From: Pseudomonas parasichuanensis
Lineage (GTDB): Bacteria; Pseudomonadota; Gammaproteobacteria; Pseudomonadales; Pseudomonadaceae
Direction: 5' to 3'
DNA length: 64,000 nucleotides
Assembly (NCBI RefSeq): GCF_021601385.1
Contig: NZ_BQHO01000021.1
Location: forward strand, 44,068-108,067
A model generated the notes under the pieces. That model saw nothing but the letters and a program-made list of their open reading frames with translations, did not search any database and had not been told where the DNA came from. This document shows positions 8,915-19,065 of this stretch, piece after piece (within the stretch, counting starts at the first letter, position 1; the number at the start of each line of letters is the position of its first letter). The translations under genes were made by a program, and so were the position numbers.

Positions 8915-9769
8915 TCAATCGCCAGTCGCCACCCCACGCTGCGGATCGTTGATCCACTCACTCCAAGACCCCGCATACAAGCGCCCCAACGGATATCCCG
9001 CCAGCGCCAACGCGAACAGGTTGTGGCACGCCGTCACCCCAGAACCACAATACGCCACCAGCTGTTCCGGGGAGCGCCCACCGAGCTTCTCGGCAAACCG
9101 CTGCTTGAGCTGCTCGGCCGGCAAGAAACGCCCATCCGCCCCGAGGTTGTCGGTGAACGCCGCGCACTGGGCGCCCGGGATATGCCCGGCCACCGGGTCG
9201 ATCGGCTCCACTTCACCGCGAAACCGCGGCAAACCCCGGGCATCGATCAGGGTCAGTTCAGGATCACCCAGGCGCTTGAGCAGGTGCCCGGCATCGATCA
9301 GCAACTTCATGTCCGGCTCACCGCTGAAGTTACCCTCGCGCTTGACCGGCGGATCCAGGCTCAATGGCAGGCCCGCCGCATGCCAGGCCTTGAGGCCGCC
9401 ATCCAGGATGGACACCGCGTCGCGCTTGCCCAACCAGGCCAGCAACCACCAGGCCCGCGCGGCAAACATGCCCGGGCCGTCGTCGTACAGCACCACGCGG
9501 CTGTCATCGTCCACACCCCACTCGCGCAGGCGCTCGACCAGCTGCTGTGGCTCCGGCAGTGGATGGCGACCGGTGCGGCCCTTGACCACCGGCCCACTCA
9601 GGTGATGCTCAAGATCAGCGAAATGCGCCCCGGCGATATGCCCCTGGGCGTAGCTGCGTTGGCCGTAATCGACATCTTCAAGGGCAAAGCGGCAGTCGAG
9701 GATCACCAGGCCGGGCGCGTCCAGTTGCTCGGCCAGCTGCTGCGGGGTGATCAGTTGCGCAAGGGGCAT
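8915..9769 (-). CDS. sseA: Rhodanese-type sulfurtransferase (3-mercaptopyruvate/thiosulfate sulfurtransferase)
   Basis: A 284-aa tandem-rhodanese protein, with an inactive N-terminal domain and an active C-terminal domain carrying the catalytic cysteine in VAYCGSGVTACHN. The CGSGVT loop is of the 3-mercaptopyruvate-sulfurtransferase type, whereas thiosulfate enzymes often have CRxGx(R/T); the preferred donor is therefore inferred. The MPLAQLITPQQL start at 9769 has AGGAGA 7 bases upstream, so the longer in-frame extension to 9850 is not used. Role: transfer of sulfane sulfur to thiophilic acceptors. The TetR gene upstream reads in the same direction. Confidence 0.9.
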   Translation of the reverse strand: MPLAQLITPQQLAEQLDAPGLVILDCRFALEDVDYGQRSYAQGHIAGAHFADLEHHLSGPVVKGRTGRHPLPEPQQLVERLREWGVDDDSRVVLYDDGPGMFAARAWWLLAWLGKRDAVSILDGGLKAWHAAGLPLSLDPPVKREGNFSGEPDMKLLIDAGHLLKRLGDPELTLIDARGLPRFRGEVEPIDPVAGHIPGAQCAAFTDNLGADGRFLPAEQLKQRFAEKLGGRSPEQLVAYCGSGVTACHNLFALALAGYPLGRLYAGSWSEWINDPQRGVATGD

Positions 9770-9804
9770 GACAGTCTCCTGATGAAGGGCTCGAAGGCGC
9801 TGGT

Positions 9805-10470
9805 TCAGTGCTCCAGGGCCTGGTTGAACGGTACATGGAATTCGTTGCACAAGGTGTCGACAACGGCGCGCGAGCCGGGCGTGACGAAGCCCAGTTCCAG
9901 CACCAGCACCTGATAGACGCCGCGCTTGAAGGCTTCTTCACCCAAATGCGCGGAATGTTCGCGGGTGGTGCTGAGAAAACGCACCCACGAGGTCAGCACG
10001 ATCCAGGCATTGATGGTCAGTGATTCGATCTGCGCGGCATCCATGGCCAGGATGCCGGCCTCGACGAAACCGCGGTAGATCGCCTGGCCCTGCTGCAGGC
10101 AGCGCTGGGAAAAGCGCCGGTAGCGGGCGGCCAGCTCCGGGTCGCTTTCGAGCAGGTGCTCGAGGTCGCGGTGCAGGAAGCGGTAGTTCCACATCGCCGC
10201 CAGCAGCGCCTTGAGGTAGAAGCGTTTGTCCTCAACCGTGGCGACGCGGCCCTGGGGCGGGCGCAGGAAGCTGTCGACCAGTTCTTCGTACTGGCTGAAC
10301 AGCACGGCGATGATCGCCTGCTTGTTGGGGAAGTGGTAGTACAGGTTGCCGGGCGAGATTTCCATGTGCGCGGCAATGTGGTTGGTGCTGACGCTGCGCT
10401 CGCCCTGCTGGTTGAACAGCTCCAGGCTGTTCTGCACGATGCGTTCTCGGGTGTTCATGCGCGGGGCCAT
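9805..10470 (-). CDS. TetR-family transcriptional regulator
   Basis: A 221-aa TetR-family repressor-like protein. The N-terminal HTH is clear: RERIVQNSLELFNQQGERSV, then TNHIAAHMEISPGNLYYHFP and NKQAIIAVLF. The C-terminal ligand domain is helical and not informative. The start at 10470 (MAPRMNTRE) has GGAG 6 bases upstream; an internal ATG at 10458 is an alternative. It is divergent from an aldehyde dehydrogenase, Tat lipoprotein and GMC oxidoreductase set, and the 170-bp space between holds two short dyads. It is the natural candidate regulator of that set. Similar neighbours are known to me from P. aeruginosa, by recall only. Confidence 0.9.
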   Translation of the reverse strand: MAPRMNTRERIVQNSLELFNQQGERSVSTNHIAAHMEISPGNLYYHFPNKQAIIAVLFSQYEELVDSFLRPPQGRVATVEDKRFYLKALLAAMWNYRFLHRDLEHLLESDPELAARYRRFSQRCLQQGQAIYRGFVEAGILAMDAAQIESLTINAWIVLTSWVRFLSTTREHSAHLGEEAFKRGVYQVLVLELGFVTPGSRAVVDTLCNEFHVPFNQALEH

Positions 10471-10562
10471 GCTCAGCTCCAGTCTCCGTGCGTTCAAGTG
10501 ATGGGGCATCTTACGGGCTATCGCCCCGCGACGTCAGGGCAGAGCAGCGCAAATGTCCGCTG

Positions 10563-10573
10563 ATCTGGCAGAT
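10563..10573. promoter_or_regulatory. Candidate operator dyad ATCTGGCAGAT
   Basis: An 11-bp perfect palindrome (ATCTG-G-CAGAT) lies in the divergent region between the tetR-type gene and the aldehyde dehydrogenase. Size and position suit a TetR-family half-site pair; binding is inferred. Confidence 0.3.
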
Positions 10574-10598
10574 AAATCACTCACCCCGGCAGGAATTA

Positions 10599-10615
10599 GA
10601 GTATAGGCTCTACTC
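10599..10615. promoter_or_regulatory. Candidate operator dyad GAGTA-N7-TACTC
   Basis: A second inverted repeat, GAGTA TAGGCTC TACTC, lies 26 bases upstream of the aldehyde dehydrogenase start. It contains TATAGG, which could serve as a -10 element. A regulator bound here would block the promoter. No good -35 is visible, so this is tentative. Confidence 0.3.
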
Positions 10616-10640
10616 ACTCTTTCCCACGGGTGCCCGCGCC

Positions 10641-12071
10641 ATGACGTCGATCATCACCTCACCCCCCGTTACTTGCAACAGCACGCTGGAGGCGATGTTC
10701 GCCGCCCAGCGCCAGGCATTTTCCGGCAACCCCATGCCACCGGCAGCACAGCGCCGGCAGTGGCTGAAAAGCCTGCGCGAAGCACTGCTTGACGAGCAGG
10801 AGGCCTTGATCGCGGCCATCGACAGCGACTTTGCCGGGCGTAGCCGTGACGAAACCCTGCTCGCCGAACTGCTGCCCTCGGTGCAGGGCCTGCGCCATGC
10901 CGAACGCCACCTGCAACGCTGGATGCGGCCGTCGCGCCGGCGCGTCGGCCTGGCCTTCCAGCCCGCCAGCGCCAAGGTGCACTACCAGCCGCTGGGCGTG
11001 GTGGGGATCATCGTGCCGTGGAACTACCCGCTGTTCCTTGCCATCGGGCCGCTGACCTGCGCCCTGGCGGCCGGTAACCGGGTGATGCTCAAGCTCAGCG
11101 AAGCCACGCCGGCCACGGGGCAGGTGCTCAAGGCGCTGCTGGAACGGGTGTTCCCCGACGACCTGGTCAGCGTGGTGCTGGGCGAGGTGGAAGTCGGCCA
11201 GGCCTTCGCCCGCCTGCCCTTCGACCACCTGTTGTTCACCGGCGCCACCAGCATCGGCCGCCAGGTGATGCTGGCGGCGGCGCACAACCTCACCCCGGTC
11301 ACGCTGGAGTTGGGCGGCAAATCGCCCGCCATCGTCTCGGCAGATGTACCGCTGGACACTGCCGCCGAGCGCATCGCCTTTGGCAAGACCCTCAACGCCG
11401 GGCAAACCTGCGTCGCGCCCGACTACGTGCTGGTGCCGCGCGAACGCCTGGATGCCTTTGCCGACGCCTACCAGCGCGCGGTGCGCAGGCTCTACCCGCG
11501 CATCGCCGACAACCCCGACTACAGCGCGATCATCAACCCGCGCCAGCTCGACCGCCTGGAGCGCCTGCTGGCCGATGCCCGGGCACAGGGCGCTCAGGTG
11601 CGCGACCTCTACCCCGACGAGCCGCGCCAGGGCCGCCGCCTGCCGCCGCACCTGCTGCTGGAGGTGAACGACAGCATGCAAGTGATGCAGGACGAGATCT
11701 TCGGCCCCTTGCTCCCGCTGGTGCCCTACGACCACCTGGACCAGGCCCTGGCCTATATCAACCAGCGCCCGCGCCCGTTGGCGCTGTACTACTTCGGTTA
11801 TGACCGTGGCCAGCAAGCCCGGGTGCTGCGCGACACCCACTCCGGCGGCGTGTGCCTCAACGACACCCTGCTGCACGTGGCCCAGGACGACCTGCCATTC
11901 GGCGGCGTCGGCCCGTCCGGCATGGGCCACTACCATGGCCATGAAGGGTTCCAGACCTTCAGCAAGGCCAAAGGGGTACTGGCCAAGCAACGCCTGAACG
12001 CTGCCCGGCTGATCTACCCGCCCTATGGCAAAGCCTTGCAGCGCCTGGTCTACAAACTGTTCATCCGCTAA
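10641..12071 (+). CDS. calB: Aldehyde dehydrogenase, coniferyl-aldehyde dehydrogenase (CalB) type
   Basis: A 476-aa NAD(P)-dependent aldehyde dehydrogenase that oxidises an aldehyde to its acid. Core motifs are GIIVPWNYPLFLAIGPL, FTGATSIGR (nucleotide binding), ELGGKSPAI (general base Glu) and NAGQTCVAPDYVLVP (catalytic Cys). The shorter overall length and lack of a long C-terminal oligomerisation tail fit the ALDH3/CalB type. The ATG at 10641 (MTSIITSPP) is preferred to an upstream in-frame start that would run through the promoter region. It is followed 16 bases later by a Tat-exported protein and then a GMC oxidoreductase, so the physiological aldehyde may be produced by that oxidoreductase. 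The coniferyl substrate is a family name, not shown here. Confidence 0.88.
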   Translation: MTSIITSPPVTCNSTLEAMFAAQRQAFSGNPMPPAAQRRQWLKSLREALLDEQEALIAAIDSDFAGRSRDETLLAELLPSVQGLRHAERHLQRWMRPSRRRVGLAFQPASAKVHYQPLGVVGIIVPWNYPLFLAIGPLTCALAAGNRVMLKLSEATPATGQVLKALLERVFPDDLVSVVLGEVEVGQAFARLPFDHLLFTGATSIGRQVMLAAAHNLTPVTLELGGKSPAIVSADVPLDTAAERIAFGKTLNAGQTCVAPDYVLVPRERLDAFADAYQRAVRRLYPRIADNPDYSAIINPRQLDRLERLLADARAQGAQVRDLYPDEPRQGRRLPPHLLLEVNDSMQVMQDEIFGPLLPLVPYDHLDQALAYINQRPRPLALYYFGYDRGQQARVLRDTHSGGVCLNDTLLHVAQDDLPFGGVGPSGMGHYHGHEGFQTFSKAKGVLAKQRLNAARLIYPPYGKALQRLVYKLFIR

Positions 12072-12087
12072 GCGAGGAAGGCTGCGC

Positions 12088-12573
12088 ATGCACCGTCGCG
12101 ACCTGCTCAGGTTCAGCCTGGGCGCCAGCGTGTTCCTCGGCACCGCCAGCCTGATTGGCTGCTCGAAACAGGCGCCCTCAGCGGGTTACCAGGTGCTGCG
12201 CGATGACGATCTGCCGCTGTTGCGGGCCCTGATCCCCGTCGTGCTGGCCGGCACCCAGGCCACTGAAGCGCTGGTGCTGCACAGCCTCGACGGCAAGCTG
12301 GCGGCACTGTCGCCGGCCATGCTCAAGCTCACCCGGCAGTTGTTCGACGTGCTCACCCTGCCGTTGACCCGGGGGCCGCTGACGGGCGTCTGGGGCAGCT
12401 GGAATGAGGCCGGCAGTGCCAAGGTGGAGGCCTTTCTCGCCCGCTGGGGTGGCAGTTCGCTGAACCTGCTGCGCCAGGGGCATGCGTCATTGCTGCAACT
12501 GTTGTCGATGGCCTGGTATGAGCGGCCGGAAGCCTGGGCTGCGTGTGGTTACCCGGGGCCACCGAAGATTTGA
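12088..12573 (+). CDS. Tat-exported putative lipoprotein, probable small subunit of the GMC dehydrogenase
   Basis: A 161-aa protein with a twin-arginine signal (MHRRDLLRFSLGASVFLG) ending in a lipobox-like ASLIGC, so it is predicted to be exported folded and possibly lipidated. The mature part (LRDDDLPLLRALIPVVLAG and further helices) resembles the subunit-3/gamma type proteins that escort GMC-type flavin dehydrogenases such as gluconate 2-dehydrogenase; this is inferred from size, Tat signal and position. It lies between the aldehyde dehydrogenase and the GMC gene. A GAGGAAGG stretch just upstream of the ATG at 12088 serves as ribosome-binding site. I do not recognise a catalytic motif. Confidence 0.75.
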   Translation: MHRRDLLRFSLGASVFLGTASLIGCSKQAPSAGYQVLRDDDLPLLRALIPVVLAGTQATEALVLHSLDGKLAALSPAMLKLTRQLFDVLTLPLTRGPLTGVWGSWNEAGSAKVEAFLARWGGSSLNLLRQGHASLLQLLSMAWYERPEAWAACGYPGPPKI

Positions 12574-12599
12574 GCTTTAGGGATACGTTCGAGCTTGTC

Positions 12600-12666
12600 G
12601 GGGCTGCTTTGCAGCCCTTTCCGGCCGGAGCGCCGGACCGGCCGGAAAGGGCCGCAAAGCGGCCCC
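12600..12666. repeat. REP-like long hairpin (class GGGGCNGC..TTTCCGGCCGG)
   Basis: An inverted repeat of about 67 bp between the Tat lipoprotein and GMC genes: GGGGCTGCTTTGCAGCCC... mirrors ...GGGCCGCAAAGCGGCCCC with a CCGGCCGG core. The same family recurs at 27106 and 46519. It could attenuate transcription between the two genes. Confidence 0.7.
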
Positions 12667-12700
12667 AGCAGCACCAAACCCAACAACAAAGGCCGCGCCC

Positions 12701-14295
12701 ATGCCCGCCCCCGACCCGTTTCGCCAAGGCCTCGAACAAGGCTGGATCACCCACGATGCCTCGCGCCTGGAGCAGGACCTGACGTTTGAGGCCGATGTCG
12801 CCGTGATCGGCAGCGGCGCAGGCGGTGCCACCACGGCCGAGGCACTGAGTGCCGCCGGCCTGAACGTGCTGCTGATCGAGGAAGGCCCGCTGAAAACCAG
12901 CAGCGACTTCCACCTGCTGGAGCACGAAGCCTACGCCGATCTTTATCAGGAGGGCCTGGGCCGGCTGAGCAAAGAGGGCGCCATCACCATCCTCCAGGGC
13001 CGCGCAGTGGGCGGCACCACCCTGGTCAACTGGACCTCGAGCTTTCGCACCCCGTCGCAAACCCTTGAGCACTGGGCCCGGGAACACGCCGTCAAAGGCC
13101 TGGACAGTGCCACCCTGGCCCCCTGGTTCGAGCGCATGGAGCAGCGCCTGGGCATCACCCCCTGGGCGCTGCCACCCAACGCCAACAACGACGTGCTGCG
13201 CCGTGGCTGCGAGGCGCTCGGCCACCGCTGGGCGGTGATCCCGCGCAACGTGCGCGGCTGCTGGAACCTGGGCTACTGCGGCATGGGCTGCCCGGTCAAC
13301 GCCAAGCAGTCGATGCTGGTCACCAGCATCCCGGCCCTGCTGGAAAAGGGCGGCACGTTGCTCTACCTGGCCCGCGCCGAACGCTTCAGCCATGACGGCC
13401 AACGCATCGACCACCTGCAATGCCAGGCCCTGGATGCCCGGGGCGTACACCCCACCGGCCGGCAGGTCCAGGTGCGCGCCCGCCACTACGTGCTGGCCGG
13501 CGGCGGCATCAACAGCCCGGCCCTGCTGCTGCGCTCCGAGGCCCCCGACCCGCACCAACGCCTGGGCAAACGCACCTTCCTGCACCTGGTCAATTTCAGC
13601 GCCGCGCAGTTTGCCGACAAGATCGACCCGTACTACGGCGCGCCACAGTCGATCTACAGCGACCAGTTCCAGTGGCAGGGCGGCGTCGACGGGCCGGTCG
13701 GCTACAAACTCGAAGTGCCACCGCTGCACCCGGCCCTGGCCAGCACCCTGCTCGGTGGCCAGGGCCAGGACAACGCCCTGCGCATGGCCGAGTTGCCGCA
13801 CACCCATGTGATGCTGGCGCTGCTGCGCGACGGTTTCCACCCGGACAGCCCGGGCGGCCAGGTGGAACTGCGCGGCGATGGCTCGCCAGTGCTCGACTAC
13901 CCCGTCACCGACTACCTGCGCGATGGCTTGCGCCGGGCCTGGCACAGCATGGCGCAGATCCAGTTCGCCGCCGGGGCCCGCCAGGTCATGCCCGTGCATG
14001 GCGATGCCCGCTACATCAGCACCCCCGCGCAAGCGACCGAGATGATCGACGGCCTGCCCCTGGAGCTGTTCCGCATGCGCCTGGGCAGCGCCCACGTCAT
14101 GGGCGGCTGCGCCCTCGGCGAAGACCCGCGCCAGGCGGTGTGCGACAGCCTGGGCCGGCATCATCAGCTGGAAAACCTGTCGATCCACGACGGCTCGCTG
14201 TTCCCCACCAGCATCGGCGCCAACCCGCAGCTGTCGGTATACGCCCTGGCCGCGCGGCTCAGCGAGGCACTGGTTGGCCGCCTGACACAGACCGC

Positions 14296-14299
<4 letters not shown>
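12701..14299 (+). CDS. GMC-family FAD-dependent oxidoreductase
   Basis: A 532-aa glucose-methanol-choline oxidoreductase, predicted to oxidise an alcohol to an aldehyde using FAD. The dinucleotide-binding motif is VIGSGAGGATTAEALS with LLIEEG. The family signature GRAVGGTTLVNW follows. A cysteine-rich CWNLGYCGMGCPVNAKQSM segment resembles the long-chain alcohol oxidase branch. The C-terminal substrate-binding region is SAHVMGGCALGED...GANPQLSVYALAARL. It has no signal peptide of its own, but the Tat-exported small protein just upstream could carry it, as in gluconate dehydrogenase complexes. With the aldehyde dehydrogenase it would complete an alcohol-to-acid route. The substrate is unknown. 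Confidence 0.88.
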
Positions 14300-14890
<591 letters not shown>

Positions 14891-14973
14891 CTTTCGTGCC
14901 CGGGGCGCGTCCCGCTGACGCGCCCGCGTGCACTGCGGGCGCGAATCCGGCACAATTGCGCCTATCGCATTGA

Positions 14974-15260
<287 letters not shown>

Positions 15261-15261
<1 letters not shown>

Positions 15262-16943
15262 TGCCGTTCGTCGCCGCGATACGCCGCGCCGCGCTTGGCG
15301 CTGCCCTGGCGCTGCTGGCCACGGCCGCCCAGGCCGACGGCCCGGGCCGCGCCGCCATCGCCAGCCCGCACGCCGAAGCCACCGCCGCTGCCCGGCAGGT
15401 GCTCGAGCAAGGCGGTAACGCCTTCGATGCCGCCGTGGCCATCAGCGCTGCCCTGGCGGTGGTCGAGCCCTACGGCTCGGGCCTGGGCGGCGGTGGTTTC
15501 TTCCTGCTGCGCGAACAGGCCGCCAGCCCACGCTACGCCTTCCTCGATGCCCGAGAGCGCGCACCTGCCGCCGCCCGCGCCGACATGTACCTCAAGGACG
15601 GCAAGGTCCAGCCCGGCCTGTCGATCAACGGCCCGCTGGCGGCGGCCATCCCCGGCCTGCCCCAGGCCTTGGCCGACCTCGCCGCCCGCCACGGCAAACT
15701 GCCGCTCAAGGACAGCCTGGCACCGGCGATCCGCCTGGCCAACCAGGGCTTTGCCGTCGACCGCATCTACCGTGACCGCGCCACCATGCGCCTGACGGCG
15801 CTGCGTGATGACCCAGAAAGCGCCCGGCTGTTTCTCAGCGCCAACGACGTACCGGCCCTCGGCACGGTGATTCGCCAGCCCGAACTGGCCGCCACCCTGC
15901 AAACCCTCGCCGCGCATGGCCGCGACGGTTTCTACCGTGGCCCCACCGCCCAGCGCCTGGTCGATGGCGTGCGTCAGGCCGGCGGCCTCTGGAGCCTCGA
16001 CGACCTGGCCGATTACCACACCGCCTGGCGCGAGCCGCTGCGCTACCAGTTGGCAGAACAACGGGAACTGATCAGCAGCCCACCGCCTTCGGCAGGGGGC
16101 ATCGCCCTGGCCCAAAGCCTGGCGATGCTCCAGCGCCTGCCCTGGCAAAGCGCCGAGCCGGTACAGCGCAGCCACTACGTGATCGAGGTGCTGCGCCGGG
16201 CGTACCGCGACCGTGGCCTGCTGGGCGACCCGGACTACGTCGCCAACCCGGTCAACCGCCTGCTGGCGCGCCACTACCTTACCGGCCTGGCGGACAGCAT
16301 CGACGTGCACCAGGCCACGCCCAGCAGCGCCCTGCCGCCGTCACCGGCCTGGCGTGAAGGCGACCACACCACTCACTTCGCGGTGATCGACGCCGACGGC
16401 AACGCGGTGTCCGCCACGCTGTCGGTCAACCTGCCGTTCGGCGCGGCGTTCAGCGTGCCCGGCACGGGCGTGGTGCTGAACAACGAGATGGACGACTTCG
16501 CCGCCGACCCCAGCGGCAGCAACAGCTACGGCCTGGCCGGTAGCCAGGCCAACGCGGTCGCGGCCGGCAAGCGGCCACTGTCGAGCATGAGCCCGACCTT
16601 CATCGAAAGCCCGAGCCAGTTCGCCAGTTTCGGCACGCCGGGCGGCAGCCGGATCCCGAGCATGGTGTTGCTGTCGGTGCTGGGGTTCCTGGAGGGCCGC
16701 CCCGTGGCCGAATGGCCGGCGACGCCGCGCTACCACCACCAGTACCTGTCGGATGTGGTGGAGCATGAGCCGGGGACGTTCAGCGACGCACAAAAAGCCG
16801 AGCTGCAGGCGCGCGGGTATCGGTTGAAGGATGTGGGGCGTAACTACGGCAACCAGCAGGTGCTGTATTGGGACAAGGCTGGCGGGACGGTCGAGGCGGC
16901 CAGTGATCCGCGGGGTGTAGGCGAGGCAGTGATAGTCAACTGA
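15261..16943 (+). CDS. ggt: Gamma-glutamyltransferase (periplasmic, self-processing)
   Basis: A 560-aa Ntn-hydrolase precursor that cleaves the gamma-glutamyl bond of glutathione and related peptides in the periplasm. The N-terminal signal peptide is MPFVAAIRRAALGAALALLA ending in AQA. The family segment GGNAFDAAVAISAALAVVEPYGSGLGGGGF follows. The autoprocessing site precedes TTHFAVIDADGNAVSATLS, placing the catalytic Thr at about residue 370. Downstream GKRPLSSMSPT and FGTPGGSRIPSM are conserved oxyanion and substrate segments. Its start overlaps the ferredoxin stop. Confidence 0.95.
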
Positions 16944-16961
16944 ACTGCTGTCACCTGCACC

Positions 16962-17039
16962 GGCCCTATCGCCGGCAAGCCGGCTCCCACACTTTACAGC
17001 GCAGCCCCCTGTGGGAGCCGGCTTGCCGGCGATAGGGCC
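16962..17039. repeat. REP pair, GCCGGCAAGCCGGCTCCCACA class
   Basis: Two head-to-head REP units, each with a CCGG-CAAG-CCGG core, form a near-perfect inverted repeat between the convergent ggt and mutM genes. It probably also acts as a two-way transcription barrier. Confidence 0.85.
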
Positions 17040-17060
17040 GCTCAGCGGCCCCTCCCGAGT

Positions 17061-17873
17061 TCAACGCTGGCATTTCGGGCAAAACACGCTCGCCCGCTGC
17101 CCCAGCTTCACCTCACGCAATTCAGTGCCGCACACCTTGCACGGCTGCCCACCGCGCCCATAAACGAACAGCTCCTGCTGGAAATACCCCGGCTGCCCGT
17201 CACCACCGATGAAATCGCGCAAGGTCGTGCCACCTTGCTCGATGGCCGCCGCCAGTACCCGCTTGATCTCGATCGCCAGCCGCAGATAGCGCGCCCGGGA
17301 AATCCCGCCCGCCTCGCGGCGCGGGTCGATGCCGGCGGCAAACAACGCTTCGGTCGCGTAGATGTTGCCCACCCCGACCACCACCGCGTTGTCCATGATG
17401 AACGGCTTGACCGCCATCGAGCGGCCACGGGACAGCTGGAACAGCCGCTCGCCATCGAACAGGTCGGTCAAGGGCTCCGGCCCCAGGCGTAGCAGCAGTT
17501 CGTGGTTGAGCGGGTCGAGGCTCCAGAGCATGGCGCCAAAGCGCCGGGGGTCGGTGTAGCGCAGCATCAGCCCCGACTCCAGCTCGATGTCCACATGCTC
17601 ATGCTTGGCCGCCGGCAGGCCCAGCTCGACCAGGCGCAGGTTGCCCGACATGCCCAGGTGGCTGATCAGCGTGCCCACCTCGGCGTTGATCAACAGGTAC
17701 TTGGCGCGGCGCTCGACGCTGACGATGCGCTGCCCCGACAGGCGCACGTCGAGGTCTTCCGGGACCGGCCAGCGCAGGCGCCGGTCACGCACCACCACGC
17801 GGCTGACTCGCTGGCCCACCAGGTGCGGCGCGATACCGCGCCGGGTGGTTTCGACCTCTGGCAATTCCGGCAT
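17061..17873 (-). CDS. mutM: Formamidopyrimidine-DNA glycosylase
   Basis: A 270-aa bifunctional glycosylase/AP lyase that removes 8-oxoguanine and formamidopyrimidines. It starts [13 protein letters not shown], with Pro2 as the catalytic nucleophile and Glu3 after methionine removal. The H2TH region [15 protein letters not shown] and the C-terminal zinc finger [11 protein letters not shown]...FCPKCQR are intact. It begins 3 bases after the stop of the HDOD-protein gene on the same strand, so the two are very likely co-transcribed. Confidence 0.97.
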   Translation of the reverse strand: MPELPEVETTRRGIAPHLVGQRVSRVVVRDRRLRWPVPEDLDVRLSGQRIVSVERRAKYLLINAEVGTLISHLGMSGNLRLVELGLPAAKHEHVDIELESGLMLRYTDPRRFGAMLWSLDPLNHELLLRLGPEPLTDLFDGERLFQLSRGRSMAVKPFIMDNAVVVGVGNIYATEALFAAGIDPRREAGGISRARYLRLAIEIKRVLAAAIEQGGTTLRDFIGGDGQPGYFQQELFVYGRGGQPCKVCGTELREVKLGQRASVFCPKCQR

Positions 17874-17876
17874 GGT

Positions 17877-18749
17877 TCAGTGCCCGCCCAGTTCGCGGAT
17901 ATCCTGCTTGAGCTGTTCGAAGTCGTATTCCGACAGCCCGATGTATTCCAGCACCAGCGGGCCGACCACGTTCCACTCATGGTCGACGCTCTGGTTGCCC
18001 AGCACCCGGTACGAGGCGCAGATGTGTTCGGACATCTTCAGCACCGCCAGCAGGTTCTTCAGCTGGGTCTTGGTGTTGCACGAGGACTCGTCGCGGAACA
18101 CCGCCAGGGCATTGTGGTGGTTGGCGATGGCCGCGCTGATGTGCTCCGGCAGGCGCCAGGACTTGGCGGTAAACAGGCCGACCACCGAGTGGTTGGTGTT
18201 GAACGCGCGGTTCTCGGTGTCGACCACACGGGTTTCTGAATCCGCCTTGGCATAGGCGTCTACCAGGACATCCATGTAGTTGGGGAAACGCTTGAGCATC
18301 AGCGGCACGCCACAGTCGTGGAACAGCCCCAGGGTATAGGCCTCGTCCGCCGACTGGATGCCGGTGCGCTTGGCCAGGGTGAGGCAAGTCATGGCCACGT
18401 CCTGGGCGGTGTCCCAGAAGCGGTTGAGGGTGACGATGGTCTCATCGCTCATCTCGCCCTTGATCGACTGGGCGTTGATCAGGTTGATGATCGAGCGGCT
18501 GCCCAGCAGGTTCACCGCGCGCTGGATCGAACCGATCTTGTTCGACAGGCCGAAATGCGGCGAATTGACCAGCTTGAGCAAGGCCCCCGACAGCCCTGGG
18601 TCCTGCGCGATCAGCTTGGCGATGGTCTCCAGGTCCGGGTCGGGCATGTACTGCTCGAACTGCAGGTCGACCATGATCTGCGGCTGCGGCGGAATGGTGA
18701 TGCCTTGCAAGGCTTGCTGGATCTGTTCGGCGGTAAGTTCCTGGGACAT
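17877..18749 (-). CDS. HDOD-domain protein
   Basis: A 290-aa protein with an HDOD domain, the metal-free HD relative found in signal-transduction proteins. Visible segments include IPPQPQIMVDLQFEQYMPDPDLETIAKLIAQDPGLS, GSIQRAVNLLGSRSIINLIN and GLFHDCGVPLMLKRFPNY. The single HD-like pair is not a full HD-GYP motif and no GGDEF or EAL domain follows, so no cyclic-di-GMP chemistry is predicted. The start MSQELTAEQIQQ at 18749 has a GAGAGAG stretch upstream. It is transcribed just ahead of mutM. HDOD proteins are linked to stress and c-di-GMP-related regulation in other bacteria; a specific role here is unknown. Confidence 0.88.
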   Translation of the reverse strand: MSQELTAEQIQQALQGITIPPQPQIMVDLQFEQYMPDPDLETIAKLIAQDPGLSGALLKLVNSPHFGLSNKIGSIQRAVNLLGSRSIINLINAQSIKGEMSDETIVTLNRFWDTAQDVAMTCLTLAKRTGIQSADEAYTLGLFHDCGVPLMLKRFPNYMDVLVDAYAKADSETRVVDTENRAFNTNHSVVGLFTAKSWRLPEHISAAIANHHNALAVFRDESSCNTKTQLKNLLAVLKMSEHICASYRVLGNQSVDHEWNVVGPLVLEYIGLSEYDFEQLKQDIRELGGH

Positions 18750-18839
18750 GCGCACTCTCTCGCTGGGGACGGGGAATTCTAACCCTGTACGCCGGCAGGG
18801 CACCAATTAGTGGATCGTTGGGTTCAGGAATTTCTTTAG

Positions 18840-18959
18840 CTGTAGGAGCGGCCTCGTGCCGCGAAAGGGCTGCGCAGCGGCCCCGGCGATTTCTGCATGC
18901 ACGCTGAAATCCTGGGGCTGCTGCGCAGCCCTTTCGCGGCACAAGGCCGCTCCTACAGT
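18840..18959. repeat. Long REP inverted repeat, TGTAGGAGCGGCC class
   Basis: Arms of about 45 bp (TGTAGGAGCGGCCTCGTGCC... / ...GGCACAAGGCCGCTCCTACA) surround a 24-bp AT-richer centre. It occupies most of the 316-bp divergent space between the HDOD gene and rlmI. Unlike most REP copies here, it therefore sits between 5' ends rather than 3' ends. Confidence 0.85.
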
Positions 18960-19032
18960 AGAGCTGCGTAGGGCAGTGGCTCACACGCTCGCCACTTGGT
19001 CGCAGCTACCAGCGAATTCAGGGCCGACGCGG

Positions 19033-19038
19033 TATACT
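19033..19038 (+). promoter_or_regulatory. Possible -10 element of rlmI (TATACT)
   Basis: TATACT lies 27 bases before the rlmI ATG, with no convincing -35 box. The only other notable content of the 18750-19065 gap is the long REP repeat. Confidence 0.3.
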
Positions 19039-19065
19039 CCCGCTCTTTTTTCCCGGAGCGACGTC

